Positions 24,579-34,300 of a stretch of DNA of 64,000 nt are shown in pieces. Position 1 is the stretch's first letter. Each line of letters starts with the position of its first letter. Origin of the DNA: Alphaproteobacteria bacterium (GTDB lineage Bacteria; Pseudomonadota; Alphaproteobacteria; Micropepsales; Micropepsaceae); contig JAFKEU010000004.1 of the NCBI GenBank assembly GCA_017308475.1, positions 248,001-312,000 on the forward strand. The letters run 5' to 3'. The notes under the pieces are model-generated. The model saw only the letters and a program-made list of their open reading frames with translations, was not told where the DNA came from and made no database searches. Position numbers and translations under genes: made by a program.

Positions 24579-25914
24579 ATTCCTGCACACAGACGCCTTC
24601 CGGCTGGCGGCGATTTATACCGCCATCTTCGCGCTGACGGTCGCCGTGCTGGGCTTCAGCGTGATGTTCATCACCCGCGACGCGCTGCGCACACAGATTC
24701 TGCAGTTCGCCGGCGCCGACAATGCCGCCGTTCAGAGCGGTTACCAGACCGCCATGGTCCGCGAAGCCGTGGAGGTCGTCCAGCAGCGAATGAGTGCGCC
24801 AGGTGCGTCCGACTACTTCCTGCTGCAGCAGGGTGGCCGCACCATCGCCGGCAACCTGCCGCCAATGGCGGAGCAGACCGGCATCCACGAACTCGCGGGC
24901 CCCGGCGGGCATGTGATCCTGGGCATGGGCCAAAAGGTGGCGCCGGGCCTTTACGTCTTTTCGGGCAGCGACCTTTCGCGCGTGCATGCCGCGGAAAACC
25001 GCATTCTGGCGACCATGCTGTGGCTTTTCCTGCTGGCGCTGCTGGTGGCGGCAGGCAGCGGGTTCCTGGTCAGCCGCGCCTTTCTTCGCCGCAGCGACGC
25101 GATGGCCAGAGCCTGCCGCGCGATCATGGACGGCGACATGAAGGCCCGCATCCCCTTGCGCGGAACCCAGGACGAGCTGGACAGGTTGGCAGCCACCATC
25201 AACGAAATGCTCGACCGCATCGCCGCGCTGATGGAGAATCTGCGCCAGGTCACCAACGATATCGCCCACGACCTGCGCACGCCGGTGACCCATCTGCGTC
25301 ACGGGCTGGAACAGGCGCTGCACGATTGTGACGCGCCCGGCGACTATGCCGCCGCGCTGGAAGCCGCCATCCGCAAGTCAGACGAGATGCTGGACCTGTT
25401 CGCCGCACTGCTGCGCATCGCCCAGATCGAAGGTGGGGCACGGCGGGCAGCCTTTGCTCCGCTGGATCTGAAGGAGGTGCTGGCCGGACTGCGCGAAGTG
25501 TTCGGCGCGGTGGCGGAAGAGAGCGGCCACAGCCTGCAGATATGCGAAATGCCGGCGGCGGTGATCCGCGGCGACCGGGCCCTGGTCGTGCAGCTCTTCG
25601 CAAACCTGATCGAGAATGCGGTCCTGCATACACCCGCGGGCACCGCCATCACCGTGACGCTGACGCTGGCGGGCGACCGGGCGCGGGTGGTGGTGGGCGA
25701 CAACGGCCCCGGCGTGCCGGAAGCCGACCACCAGAAGCTGTTCCGCCGGCTTTACCGGCGCGAATCGAGCCGCACCTACCCCGGTTACGGCCTGGGCCTG
25801 TCGCTGGTGCTGGCAGTCGCCGAGCTTCACGGCGCCAGCCCCCGGATTCTGGTTGATCGTCGGCCCGGTCTCTGGATCGAGCTTGGCTTTCCGTTGCTGC
25901 ACGTGGCCGCCTGA
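24568..25914 (+). CDS. Membrane sensor histidine kinase
   Basis: 448 residues, GTG start at 24568 overlapping the regulator gene by 11 nt. Two membrane helices (about residues 12-34 and 147-168) enclose a periplasmic sensor of some 110 residues. HAMP follows (~169-222), then HisKA with the phosphorylated His234 in VTNDIAHDLRTPVTHLRHGL, and an ATPase domain with N box NLIENAVLHTP, G1 DNGPGVPEAD, F box LFRRLYR and G2 GYGLGLSLVLAV. The signal sensed is unknown; the layout is that of metal/envelope-stress kinases such as IrlS/CusS. Together with the preceding regulator it probably controls the flanking uptake and efflux genes. Confidence 0.93.
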   Translation: MRARFLHTDAFRLAAIYTAIFALTVAVLGFSVMFITRDALRTQILQFAGADNAAVQSGYQTAMVREAVEVVQQRMSAPGASDYFLLQQGGRTIAGNLPPMAEQTGIHELAGPGGHVILGMGQKVAPGLYVFSGSDLSRVHAAENRILATMLWLFLLALLVAAGSGFLVSRAFLRRSDAMARACRAIMDGDMKARIPLRGTQDELDRLAATINEMLDRIAALMENLRQVTNDIAHDLRTPVTHLRHGLEQALHDCDAPGDYAAALEAAIRKSDEMLDLFAALLRIAQIEGGARRAAFAPLDLKEVLAGLREVFGAVAEESGHSLQICEMPAAVIRGDRALVVQLFANLIENAVLHTPAGTAITVTLTLAGDRARVVVGDNGPGVPEADHQKLFRRLYRRESSRTYPGYGLGLSLVLAVAELHGASPRILVDRRPGLWIELGFPLLHVAA

Positions 25915-25936
25915 ATTCGCCCGTCTGCCGGCCGGA

Positions 25937-25981
25937 TTGACAAGCAACAGATTGGTGAAATGTATAGTCGTCGCTACATTT
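25937..25981 (+). promoter_or_regulatory. Promoter with inverted repeat before the propeller/RND genes
   Basis: TTGACA (25937-25942) is followed by an inverted repeat AAATGTA (25958-25964) / TACATTT (25975-25981) with a 10-bp spacer that overlaps the expected -10 position. A regulator bound there would block or remodel the promoter of 26042-31137. The response regulator encoded upstream is a candidate binder. Confidence 0.4.
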
Positions 25982-26041
25982 GCGGCACATTCTCCGGGCC
26001 AATTCGTGTGACCTTTGGCAAAAATGAAGATGGAGGAAGCC

Positions 26042-27067
26042 ATGCGCGAGATGCTGGCAGCTGTCGCGCTGTCGGTGCTGGCGGCAGGCCCGGCCTGGGC
26101 CGCCAAGACGCCCGATTATCATCTGGTCAAGGCCATGACGATCGGCGCACCCGACCGCTGGGATTATGTGGTGTTCGATCCCGCCATGCAGCGGGCCTAT
26201 GTGGCGCATGGCGATGTGGTGACGGTGGTGGATGTCGCCGCCGGAAAAGTCGCCGGCACCCTGAAGGTGGGCGGGACGACCCACGGCATCGCCATCGTGT
26301 CCGCGCTGGGCAAGGGTTATGCCGATGACGGCCAGTCGGGCACCGTCATGGTGTTCGACCCAAAAACCCTGAAGCTCCTGCGCCACATCAAGGCCGAGCC
26401 CGATGCCGACGGCATCGTCTATGACCCGCAGGGAGACCATGTGCTGGTGATCACCGGCGATTCCGGCAAGGTGGTGATGATCGATCCCAAGACCGACAAG
26501 GTGACAGCGGAAATCGATGGCGGCGGCCCCCTGGAATTCGGCGTACTGGATGGACATGGCAAATTCTATGTCGACGGCGAGGAGAAGAACGAGGTCGTGC
26601 GCATGGACCTGGGCACGGCGAAAGCCGACGCACACTGGCCCCTGACCGGCTGCAAGACGCCACACGGCCTGGCGATCGACCGCGCCCATATGCGCCTGTT
26701 CGCCAGTTGTGGCAGCGGTGCGATGGACGTGATGGACGCCCGCAACGGCAAGGTGCTGGCGACGCTGCCCATCGGCGCGGGCACCGACGGCGCCGCCTTC
26801 GATGCCCGCCGCGGCCTGGCCTTCAGCTCCAATCGCGACGGCACCCTTTCCATCATCGCCGAGACGGCGCCCGGCAAATTCGCCGCCCTGTCCCCGGTGA
26901 GCACCCAGCGCGGCGCGCGCACCCTGGCCCTCGATACGGCCAGCGGCCGCATCTTCCTGGTCGCTTCCGACGTGACCGAGAACAAGACCATGGCACGGGA
27001 CGCGCGCGGGCGTTTCAAGGTGGTGCCCGGCAGCGCGCGTCTGCTTATACTGCAGCCTGATCGCTAG
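26042..27067 (+). CDS. Secreted YncE-family beta-propeller of the RND module
   Basis: 341 residues; the ATG at 26042 is preceded by GGAGGAAGCC, better than an upstream in-frame ATG. Signal peptide MREMLAAVALSVLAAGPAWA. Blades follow the YVTN pattern: DRWDYVVFDPAMQRAYVAHG, GKVAGTLKVGGTTHGIAIVS, TVMVFDPKTLKLLRHIKAEP, DGIVYDPQGDHVLVITGDSG, GLAIDRAHMRLFASCGSG, GTDGAAFDARRGLAFSSNRD, RTLALDTASGRIFLVASDVT. YncE is a periplasmic propeller linked to TonB-dependent iron uptake in E. coli, and here too it lies between a TonB receptor and an export system. Only 16 bp separate it from the adaptor gene. No catalytic residues can be assigned; a ligand-binding role in the periplasm is inferred. Confidence 0.85.
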   Translation: MREMLAAVALSVLAAGPAWAAKTPDYHLVKAMTIGAPDRWDYVVFDPAMQRAYVAHGDVVTVVDVAAGKVAGTLKVGGTTHGIAIVSALGKGYADDGQSGTVMVFDPKTLKLLRHIKAEPDADGIVYDPQGDHVLVITGDSGKVVMIDPKTDKVTAEIDGGGPLEFGVLDGHGKFYVDGEEKNEVVRMDLGTAKADAHWPLTGCKTPHGLAIDRAHMRLFASCGSGAMDVMDARNGKVLATLPIGAGTDGAAFDARRGLAFSSNRDGTLSIIAETAPGKFAALSPVSTQRGARTLALDTASGRIFLVASDVTENKTMARDARGRFKVVPGSARLLILQPDR

Positions 27068-27083
27068 CCGCCGGTGACAGGCC

Positions 27084-28055
27084 ATGCATGACATAAGGCA
27101 TTCCATCGCCGCGTTGGCGGTTCTGTTGCTTCTCTGTGCCTGTGGCAAATCCGGCGACCAGGGGGGGGCTGCAAAGCAGCCCGAAAAGGAAGAAGCCGCG
27201 TCCGGCGTTACCCTGAGCCCCGAACAGGTCAGGAGCCTGGGCATCACCATGGTCGCGGCAAGGCCCGCCCAGTATCGCGCCGAAACCAGCGGCTATGGCA
27301 CGGTGGTATCGCTTGACACCATCGCCCAGGCCGATTCCGATCTTCTTGCGGCCCTGGCCGTGGCGGCGCAGAGCCGGGCGGCAGCCAAACGCGCTCGCTA
27401 TCTGTTCACCGACCAGGGTGGCGCGGTATCGCGCGAATCCATGGAAGCGGCCGTCGCCAAGGCGGACGCGGACGAGGCGCAGCTGACCTTGGCGCGGCGC
27501 AAGGCACAGGCGGCATTCGGCCTCAACCCGCCCTGGGAAAGCGGCGGGCGGCGGGCCGCGATCATGGGGCGGCTGTCTTCAGGCGCGCTGGCGTTGATCC
27601 GGGCGACCTTTCCGCTGGGCGCGCTCGCGGCCGATCTGCCGCAAACCCTGTCCATCACGCGCCTGGGCGGCAATGGCCGACGCTGGACCAGCAATCAGAT
27701 TTGGCGGGCGCCCGCCGATCCGGCCTTTCCCGGACAAGGCGTCTTTGCACTTGTGGCGAGCAGCGACCTGAACCAGAACGAGCATGTCACTGCCTTTGTG
27801 CCAGCCGGGGCGCCGCAGCCCGGCGTGGAGGTGCCCGCCGGGGCAGTGGTCTATGGCGAAGGCGAAAGCTGGATATATGTCCGCAAGGAGAAGGACAATT
27901 TCCAGCGCGTGCGCATCGACACCACCCGTGCTGAGGCCGGGGGCTATTTCGTGCCCCAGCAAGCCGGCGTCAGGGCCGGGGACGCCATCGTGACCAGCGG
28001 CGCAGGCCTGTTGCTGGCGCGGGAGCTGAATCCCAGCGCCGAAGCCGAAGACTGA
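27084..28055 (+). CDS. RND efflux periplasmic adaptor lipoprotein (CusB/CzcB-like, short)
   Basis: 323 residues. N-terminal lipoprotein signal with lipobox LCAC (Cys about residue 20), then a Gly/Gln/Glu-rich linker. Adaptor features include LSPEQVRSLGITMVAARPAQ, SGYGTVVSLDTIAQADSDLL, a helical hairpin (AAKRARYLFTDQGGAVSRES ... DADEAQLTLARRKAQAAF), and a C-terminal beta/membrane-proximal part FVPAGAPQPGVEVPAGAVVY with GESWIYVRKEKDNFQRVRID and GVRAGDAIVTSGAGLLLARE. It is shorter than typical CzcB/CusB proteins (380-500 residues) and the second lipoyl half is hard to see. It should bridge the RND pump to an outer-membrane channel, yet no TolC-like gene is in the cluster. Stop lies 4 bp before the pump gene. 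Confidence 0.82.
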   Translation: MHDIRHSIAALAVLLLLCACGKSGDQGGAAKQPEKEEAASGVTLSPEQVRSLGITMVAARPAQYRAETSGYGTVVSLDTIAQADSDLLAALAVAAQSRAAAKRARYLFTDQGGAVSRESMEAAVAKADADEAQLTLARRKAQAAFGLNPPWESGGRRAAIMGRLSSGALALIRATFPLGALAADLPQTLSITRLGGNGRRWTSNQIWRAPADPAFPGQGVFALVASSDLNQNEHVTAFVPAGAPQPGVEVPAGAVVYGEGESWIYVRKEKDNFQRVRIDTTRAEAGGYFVPQQAGVRAGDAIVTSGAGLLLARELNPSAEAED

Positions 28056-28059
28056 TCCG

Positions 28060-31000
28060 ATGCGCGCGTTGGTCGATATTTGCCTGCGCTTTTCCGGCAC
28101 CGTTGCCGCGCTCACCCTGCTGGCACTGGTGCTGGGCGGCTGGCTGGTGCGCGACGCGCCGCTGGACGTGTTCCCCGATTTCGTCCCGTCCACCGTGGAC
28201 ATTCAGACCGAGGCGCCCGGCTTCACCGCCGAGCAGGTAGAGCAGCTTGTCACAAGACCGATCGAAAGCCAGGTCAATGGTGCGCCGGGCCTGGCCACCA
28301 TCCGTTCGGAATCCATTCCCGGACTGTCGCTGATCACCATCCAGTTCAATGACAATATCGACCCTTATACCGCGCGCCAGGGCGTTTCCGAGCTGCTGCA
28401 AACGGTGGCGGGAAGCCTGCCGCTGGGCGTGGGCCCACCCCAGCTTTCGCCGCTGACCTCCAGCACCATGGATCTGCTGAAGATCGGCCTGGTGTCGGAC
28501 AAGCTCGATCCGTACCAGCTGCGCGATGAGGCCGAATGGATCATGAAGCCGGCACTGCTGGCCGTCCCGGGCGTGGCCCATGTCCTTGTCTTCGGTGGGG
28601 CGGTGCGCGAGATCCATATACAGCCCGACCTGCGGCGCATGACCTCCTATGGCTTCACCCTGACCGATCTGGCTGATGCCGCCCGCCAGGCACTTGCCCT
28701 GCGCGGCGCGGGCTTCGTCGATGTGGCGCAGCAACGGGTGCTGATCCAGACGCCGATACCCCAACCTGATCCATCGGTCATCGCCGGCGCGGTTCTGGGC
28801 GTCAGGAACAATATCCCGATCAAGATCGGCGATATTGCCACCGTGCGGCAGGAGCCCGCACTGCGCTCGGGCGATTCCCTCATCATGGGCCGGCCGGGCA
28901 TCCTCCTGTCACTGGCCAGCCAGTATGGCGCCAATACGCTGGACACAACCCGCCGGCTGGAAGCAGCGCTGGCCGACATGATGCCAGCGCTGAAGGCGCA
29001 AAACATCACCGTCTATCCGGCGCTGCACCGGCCCGCCAATTTCGTCGAGGTGGCGTTGGCCAGCCTGGAACATTCGCTGGTGATCGCCGCGGTTCTGATT
29101 TTGGCGGTGCTGTTCCTGTTCCTGCGTGACTGGCGCAGCGCCTTCATCACCTTCCTGGCGATCCCGCTGTCACTGCTGGCCGCGGCCGCGCTGCTGCAGA
29201 AGATGGGGCAGACCCTTAACACCATGACGCTGGGCGGGTTTGCGGTGGCGCTGGGCGTTCTGGTCGACGACGCCATCATCGGCATCGAGAACATCCTGCG
29301 CCGCCTGAAGGAGAATGCCGACAGCGCCAGCCCGCGTTCGCGTCTGGCGGTGATCGCCGACGCTACCCTGGAGGTACGCGGCCCCGTTGTCTTCGCCACC
29401 CTGGTGGTCATCGCAATCTTCCTGCCGGTGCTGTTCTCAACCAGCGTGCAGGGTCACTTCCTGGCGCCGCTGGCGCTGGCATTCATCCTGGCGGTGATTG
29501 CCTCGCTGCTGGTGGCGCTGACGGCGACGCCCGCCTTCGCAGCCCTGATGTTGCGGGCGAAAGACTATCGCGCCGACACCGGCTGGATCCGCAAGGTCAA
29601 GCAATGGCAAGGGAGCGCCATCGAAGGCGCCCATCGTCATCTGGTGCCGGCGAGTGCCGTCGTGGCGCTGGCCACCATCGCCGCGATCGCCGTGCTGCCC
29701 TTCCTGCCCTCCAGCTTCCTGCCGGATTTCCGCGAAGGCCATTTCGTGATGCAGGTGTCCAGTTCCGTTCCAGGCACCTCGCTGGATGAAATGATGGCTG
29801 TGGGCCGGCGCATCAGCCGCGATGTGCTGAAACTGCCCTACGTCGCCACCATCGAACAGCAGATCGGCCGGGCCGAACTGGGCGAGGACACCTGGGGCAC
29901 ACACCAGAGCGAATTCCATGTGGAGCTGAAAAAGGGCACCACCGTCGACCAGAGCAAGGCGGAACAGGCGCTGCGCGACATTCTGGCCCGCTATCCGGGT
30001 CTTCAGACCGAGGTAGTCACCTTCCTGGGCGACCGCATCAGCGAAAGCCTGACCGGCGAGACCGCCGACATCGCCATCAAGCTGTTCGGCAACCAGCTCG
30101 ACACGCTGGACCGGGCGGGTCATCAGGTGACGGCGGCGATCGCCGATGTGCCGGGCGTGGCCGATGTGCAGTTCGGCGCCCAGAGCGGCACACCCACCTT
30201 CATCCTTTCCCTCGATTCCGCAGCCATGGCGGCCAGCGGCCTGAAAATCCAGGATGTGCTGGACGCGGTTGGAACGGATTTCTCGGGCGACGTGGTCGGC
30301 CAGACCTACGCCGGAATCCGCTCGGTTGACGTCACGATCCTGCTGTCGCCGAAGGAGCGCAACGATCCCACGACCTTTGATAAGGTGATGATCCAGGGGC
30401 CTTTCGGACCTGTGCCGTTGTCGGCGGTCGCCCGCATCACCAATGGCCAGAGCCGCTATCTGGTCAGCCATGACGGGGGCCAGCGCTATGTATCGATCAC
30501 CTTCAATGTGGTTGGCCGCGGGCTTCAGGCCACCTCGCAAGCGGTTCAAGCGAAAGTGGCGGCGCTGCGCCTGCCCGCCGGCATCTATCCGCAATACACC
30601 GGCGCGGCAGCGGAGGCCGAGGCCAGCCGCAACCAGCTCCTGCTCTATTCGGCACTGGCGCTGGTCCTGATCGCCATGATTCTGGCGATCAGCTTCCACT
30701 GGCGCTCCAACACCTTTCTTGTGCTGATCAACATGCCCTTCTGCCTGATCGGCAGCGTGGCAGCCATCGTGCTGATGGGCCAAGGCATCTCGGTGGGCGC
30801 CATGGTGGGGCTGGTGACCGTGTTCGGCATCAGCGCGCGCAATGCCATCCTGCTGCTCGCGCATTATGAGCATCTGACGGAGATCGAGGGCGCCGGCTGG
30901 GGACGCCAGACGGTGCTGCGCGGTGCCCAGGAGCGTCTTGTCCCCATCCTGATGACGGCTGCGGTGACGGCACTGGGCCTTCTGCCGCTGGCCATCGGCC

Positions 31001-31137
31001 TGCATGCGCCGGGTCAGGAGATCGAAGGCCCAATGGCGGTGACGGTTCTGGGCGGACTTCTCAGCTCCACAATCCTCAACCTGGTATTGCTGCCTGCCTG
31101 CGTGGAGCGGCTGGGTGGGCCATCGGGCAAGATTTGA
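28060..31137 (+). CDS. RND efflux pump, CzcA/CusA (heavy-metal) family
   Basis: 1025 residues, full length for the family. N-terminal helix, then the family motif APLDVFPDFVPSTVDIQTEA with GFTAEQVEQLVTRPIES and SIPGLSLITIQF. Central helices include the proton-relay segment ALGVLVDDAIIGIENILRRL with adjacent acidic residues in TM4. Second periplasmic part: VSSSVPGTSLDEMMAVGRRI and QIGRAELGEDTWGTHQSEFH; C-terminal membrane half ends LNLVLLPACVERLGG. These place it in the heavy-metal branch rather than the AcrB branch, though the substrate (metal ion, metal complex or organic) is not determined; the Met triad of CusA cannot be recognised with certainty. Co-transcribed with the lipoprotein adaptor (4-bp gap). 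Confidence 0.93.
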   Translation: MRALVDICLRFSGTVAALTLLALVLGGWLVRDAPLDVFPDFVPSTVDIQTEAPGFTAEQVEQLVTRPIESQVNGAPGLATIRSESIPGLSLITIQFNDNIDPYTARQGVSELLQTVAGSLPLGVGPPQLSPLTSSTMDLLKIGLVSDKLDPYQLRDEAEWIMKPALLAVPGVAHVLVFGGAVREIHIQPDLRRMTSYGFTLTDLADAARQALALRGAGFVDVAQQRVLIQTPIPQPDPSVIAGAVLGVRNNIPIKIGDIATVRQEPALRSGDSLIMGRPGILLSLASQYGANTLDTTRRLEAALADMMPALKAQNITVYPALHRPANFVEVALASLEHSLVIAAVLILAVLFLFLRDWRSAFITFLAIPLSLLAAAALLQKMGQTLNTMTLGGFAVALGVLVDDAIIGIENILRRLKENADSASPRSRLAVIADATLEVRGPVVFATLVVIAIFLPVLFSTSVQGHFLAPLALAFILAVIASLLVALTATPAFAALMLRAKDYRADTGWIRKVKQWQGSAIEGAHRHLVPASAVVALATIAAIAVLPFLPSSFLPDFREGHFVMQVSSSVPGTSLDEMMAVGRRISRDVLKLPYVATIEQQIGRAELGEDTWGTHQSEFHVELKKGTTVDQSKAEQALRDILARYPGLQTEVVTFLGDRISESLTGETADIAIKLFGNQLDTLDRAGHQVTAAIADVPGVADVQFGAQSGTPTFILSLDSAAMAASGLKIQDVLDAVGTDFSGDVVGQTYAGIRSVDVTILLSPKERNDPTTFDKVMIQGPFGPVPLSAVARITNGQSRYLVSHDGGQRYVSITFNVVGRGLQATSQAVQAKVAALRLPAGIYPQYTGAAAEAEASRNQLLLYSALALVLIAMILAISFHWRSNTFLVLINMPFCLIGSVAAIVLMGQGISVGAMVGLVTVFGISARNAILLLAHYEHLTEIEGAGWGRQTVLRGAQERLVPILMTAAVTALGLLPLAIGLHAPGQEIEGPMAVTVLGGLLSSTILNLVLLPACVERLGGPSGKI

Positions 31138-31247
31138 GCGAATTTTGCCGACAACCGGAGGGGGATCGGTGCGCGCCTATCATGTCGGCGAACGGTATGA
31201 GAACGCTGCTCCTGTAGTAGTACCATGACCAAACCTCCCCTTCCGCG

Positions 31248-31280
31248 AAAAAAGGACCGCAGCCGGGAAGGCTGCGGTCC
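31248..31280 (-). terminator. Rho-independent terminator of the STN-TonB receptor gene
   Basis: An 11-bp perfect stem GGACCGCAGCC / GGCTGCGGTCC (31254-31264, 31270-31280) with a 5-nt loop, followed on the - strand by six T residues (31253-31248). It lies 37 bp beyond the receptor stop. The RND gene ends 110 bp away on the other strand, so it could act on both, but the T-run serves the - strand. Confidence 0.85.
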
Positions 31281-31316
31281 AGGGGGTATTCAGGCACGAA
31301 ACAGGACGGACGGCGC

Positions 31317-34300
31317 TTACAGATCGCCGCGTATGCCGATGGTGAAATAGCGGCCCATCACGTCTTCGCCTTGGGGAATTCCGCCAAAGATGGACCCGGG
31401 GTTGCCGGACGATCCGACGGTATACGGGGGGACGGCGTCGAAGGCGTTCTGCACGTTGAAATAGGCAGACATGGCCGATCCGTCGCCGAGATCGATCCTC
31501 CTGGCGAGGGTGAAGTCCATTGTGCTGAAGCTGCCAAAACGGGGCTGGGCATAGTAAGTCTGCCCGGGCCCGAAAACGGCTACGTTGCTCCCGCCACTGA
31601 ACCAGTGCCACTGGGCGTCCACGGTCCAGTTGCCAAGCGTGTAATCGCCGAAGATCGTGGCATGGCCCTTGGGCTGGGTGGTGTAGTTGACGGGGGCGCC
31701 GGGGAAACTGCTGGTGGTGTTCACCGGGGCCACATTCAGCAAGGCGCGCAGATTGACCACGCCCGCAAGGTCGGAGACATCCGCCATGTCGAAACCATAG
31801 TCGATCTCGTAATCCTCACCTTCAGTCACATTAAACGCCGCGTTGAGGCTCTGGCTGTAGAGGAGCGTGGGATAGTTGGCCGGCGTGGTATTCGTATAGG
31901 GGAATGGCCGGACATACAGCTTGCAGAACGGCGAGGTACCACCGGATGCGATACAGAGATTGGCAATCGCCGGATTGCTGCCGCTGATGCTGGTGATCGC
32001 GTTCTTGAGCTTGATCTGGTAGTAGTCCGCCGACACCGTCAGGCCCGGAATCCAGGTCGGCGTCAGGACGATACCCCCGGTATAGGTGCGCGATGATTCC
32101 GGCACCAGGTTGGGGTTGCCCCCGGACACGGTCTGGATGCCACCCGGATTGAAGTTGGTCAGGGGATCCAGGAAGGGCCCGCTGTTGGACACCTGGGGCG
32201 AAAACAGATCATTCAGCGTGGGCGCGCGAATGTCGACGGACGTCGTGCCGCGGAAGCGGATATCGTCATTCACGTGCCAGTCCAGGCCGATCTTCCAGGT
32301 CTCCACCGAGCCGGAGATGCTGTAATTGGTGTAGCGGCCCGCGAGGTCGGCGTTGAAGCTCTGGACCAGAGGAAGATCCTTGAGGATCGGAACGCCCACT
32401 TCGCCCGAGAACTCCCAGACATTCTCGTTGGCCGAGACGCTGGGCACGGTGTTGTTGTCCCACAAGGTCTGCGTGACCGTGGCCTGATTGACGGGGCCGG
32501 TACCGGCGGCGTTGCCGCACAGGCGAAGGCCAGTGCAATTGACCACCGCCGTCGGCGAGGCGTTGGATTCGATGTCATAACCGAGCCAGCGCATTTCGCC
32601 CGCCAATGCCACCTTGAGCGGCCCGGCCGGCAGGTCAAAGAGATTGCCCGAGATGTCGGCGGAGATATCGTCCATGGTGTTGGTCTCGGAGAAATGCGTC
32701 GACCGCGACCAGTATGTATACTGCGCGTCCGTGGTCACGTTGTTGCCGAATGTGTTGATCGGGATACAACCGGGATAGAGATCGCCATACTGGGCGATCG
32801 CCGCCGCGGTATTATTCCAGCAAACGATGTTGTGGGTGGCGGGATCGATCACAGCGTCCTGCGCCGCGTCATGATACTGATTGTTGCCGTTGAAGAGGCC
32901 GGTGGTCGACAGACGCGTTTCGCCATGAGTGTAATGGGCGTTCCAGGCGAAATCCCCGAAGACCGCGCCATCCAAACCGATGGTACCGACGATATTGCGC
33001 GTGACGTTGTTGGTTTTGCGGGTGCGGTTCGGGTCGGCATACCATTCCGACACCTTGAAGGTATTGGTGCCGTCGGTCGCCCAGTTGGGGTCGGTGGCGC
33101 TGTTATCGCCCAACAGCGCCTGGGTGGCCAGCGGGAGGAAGGCATTGTTCTTGTAATAGGTGACGGTCTGGCGGCTGGGCTCCTGCTGCGACGGGAAGAA
33201 ATAGTTAAAGACATTGGCCTGCGCGAGCGAGACCTGCGCGAAGAAGGTGGTATCGTCATTGATGTTGTAGCTGAAGCGTCCGAACGCCGTGGCGTTGCGG
33301 GTGTCGCCGTAGATCGATTCATACTTCACGGCGGCTCCATCGCCGCCGACTGCGATAGCGTTCTGGCCCGCGGGGATATAGCCCAGATTGGCGGGGGTGG
33401 GCACGCCTGGAGAGCCGAACTCATAGCCGTTGACTGAGCAATTCGAGCAGGTGATCTTGCCGCTGAACGTCGAGACCGTTTGGCCGCCGTTCTGAACATT
33501 GGTGATCGGGTTGGCTGGGGTATTGCCGGTGTTATAGGACGAAAATTGGTGTGCAAATATCGGCCGGGCACCCTGTAGCACACCGTCGCCATGCTGATAC
33601 TGGATGGCGCCTTCGATATGCCCCCTGCCGCCGAACAGGTCGGCACCCGCTGCCGCATTCACCTTGTATTTGAAGCCATCGGCATAGCCTGAAATGCCGG
33701 CATTGGCTTCGTATTTGAAGCCGGTGAAATGCTTGTCGAGGACGAAATTGACCACGCCGGTGATGGCGTCGGAGCCGTAAACCGCCGACCCGCCGCCGGT
33801 GACGACGTCCACGCGGGACATCAGCATCTGCGGCAGGGTGCTGACATCGACGCTGCCGCCCTGGTTTGAGGGCGGCAGGCGCATGCCGTCCAGCAGGACC
33901 AGGGTACGCTGCTGGCCGAAATTGCGCAGGTTGAGGAAGTTGCCGCTGTTGTTGCCGCCGCCGCTGCTCAGGTTGCGCTCCGACGCACTGTTCTGGAAAA
34001 TCGGCAGCTTGTTCAAGCCGTCTGCAAGGTTGGTCGGGGTGGTGGTCAGCAGCTGATCGGTGCTGACGGCGGTAATCGGCGTCGGTGAATTGGCTACGTC
34101 GGAAATGACGCGCGAACCGGTAACAACCACGGTTTCCAGGCCTTCGGGCGCGCCCTGCCCGCCGGCCGCCGGCTGGGCCGCGGTCTGGGCGCAGGCCGGC
34201 CAACTGAACAGGCCGGCAATAAGGGCAATAACGGAGACTGTGGATTTTGAATCGCGAAGCATGGCTTCCCCCTCTGTGTCGCAACTTCTTCTTTGCCGGG

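Noticed and set aside
25649..27250. 533-codon open frame opposite the YncE and kinase genes
   Set aside because: Overlaps signature-bearing genes over its full length and lacks any motif.
29437..31005. 522-codon open frame antisense to the RND pump
   Set aside because: Composition shadow of the pump gene; no start context and no family signatures.
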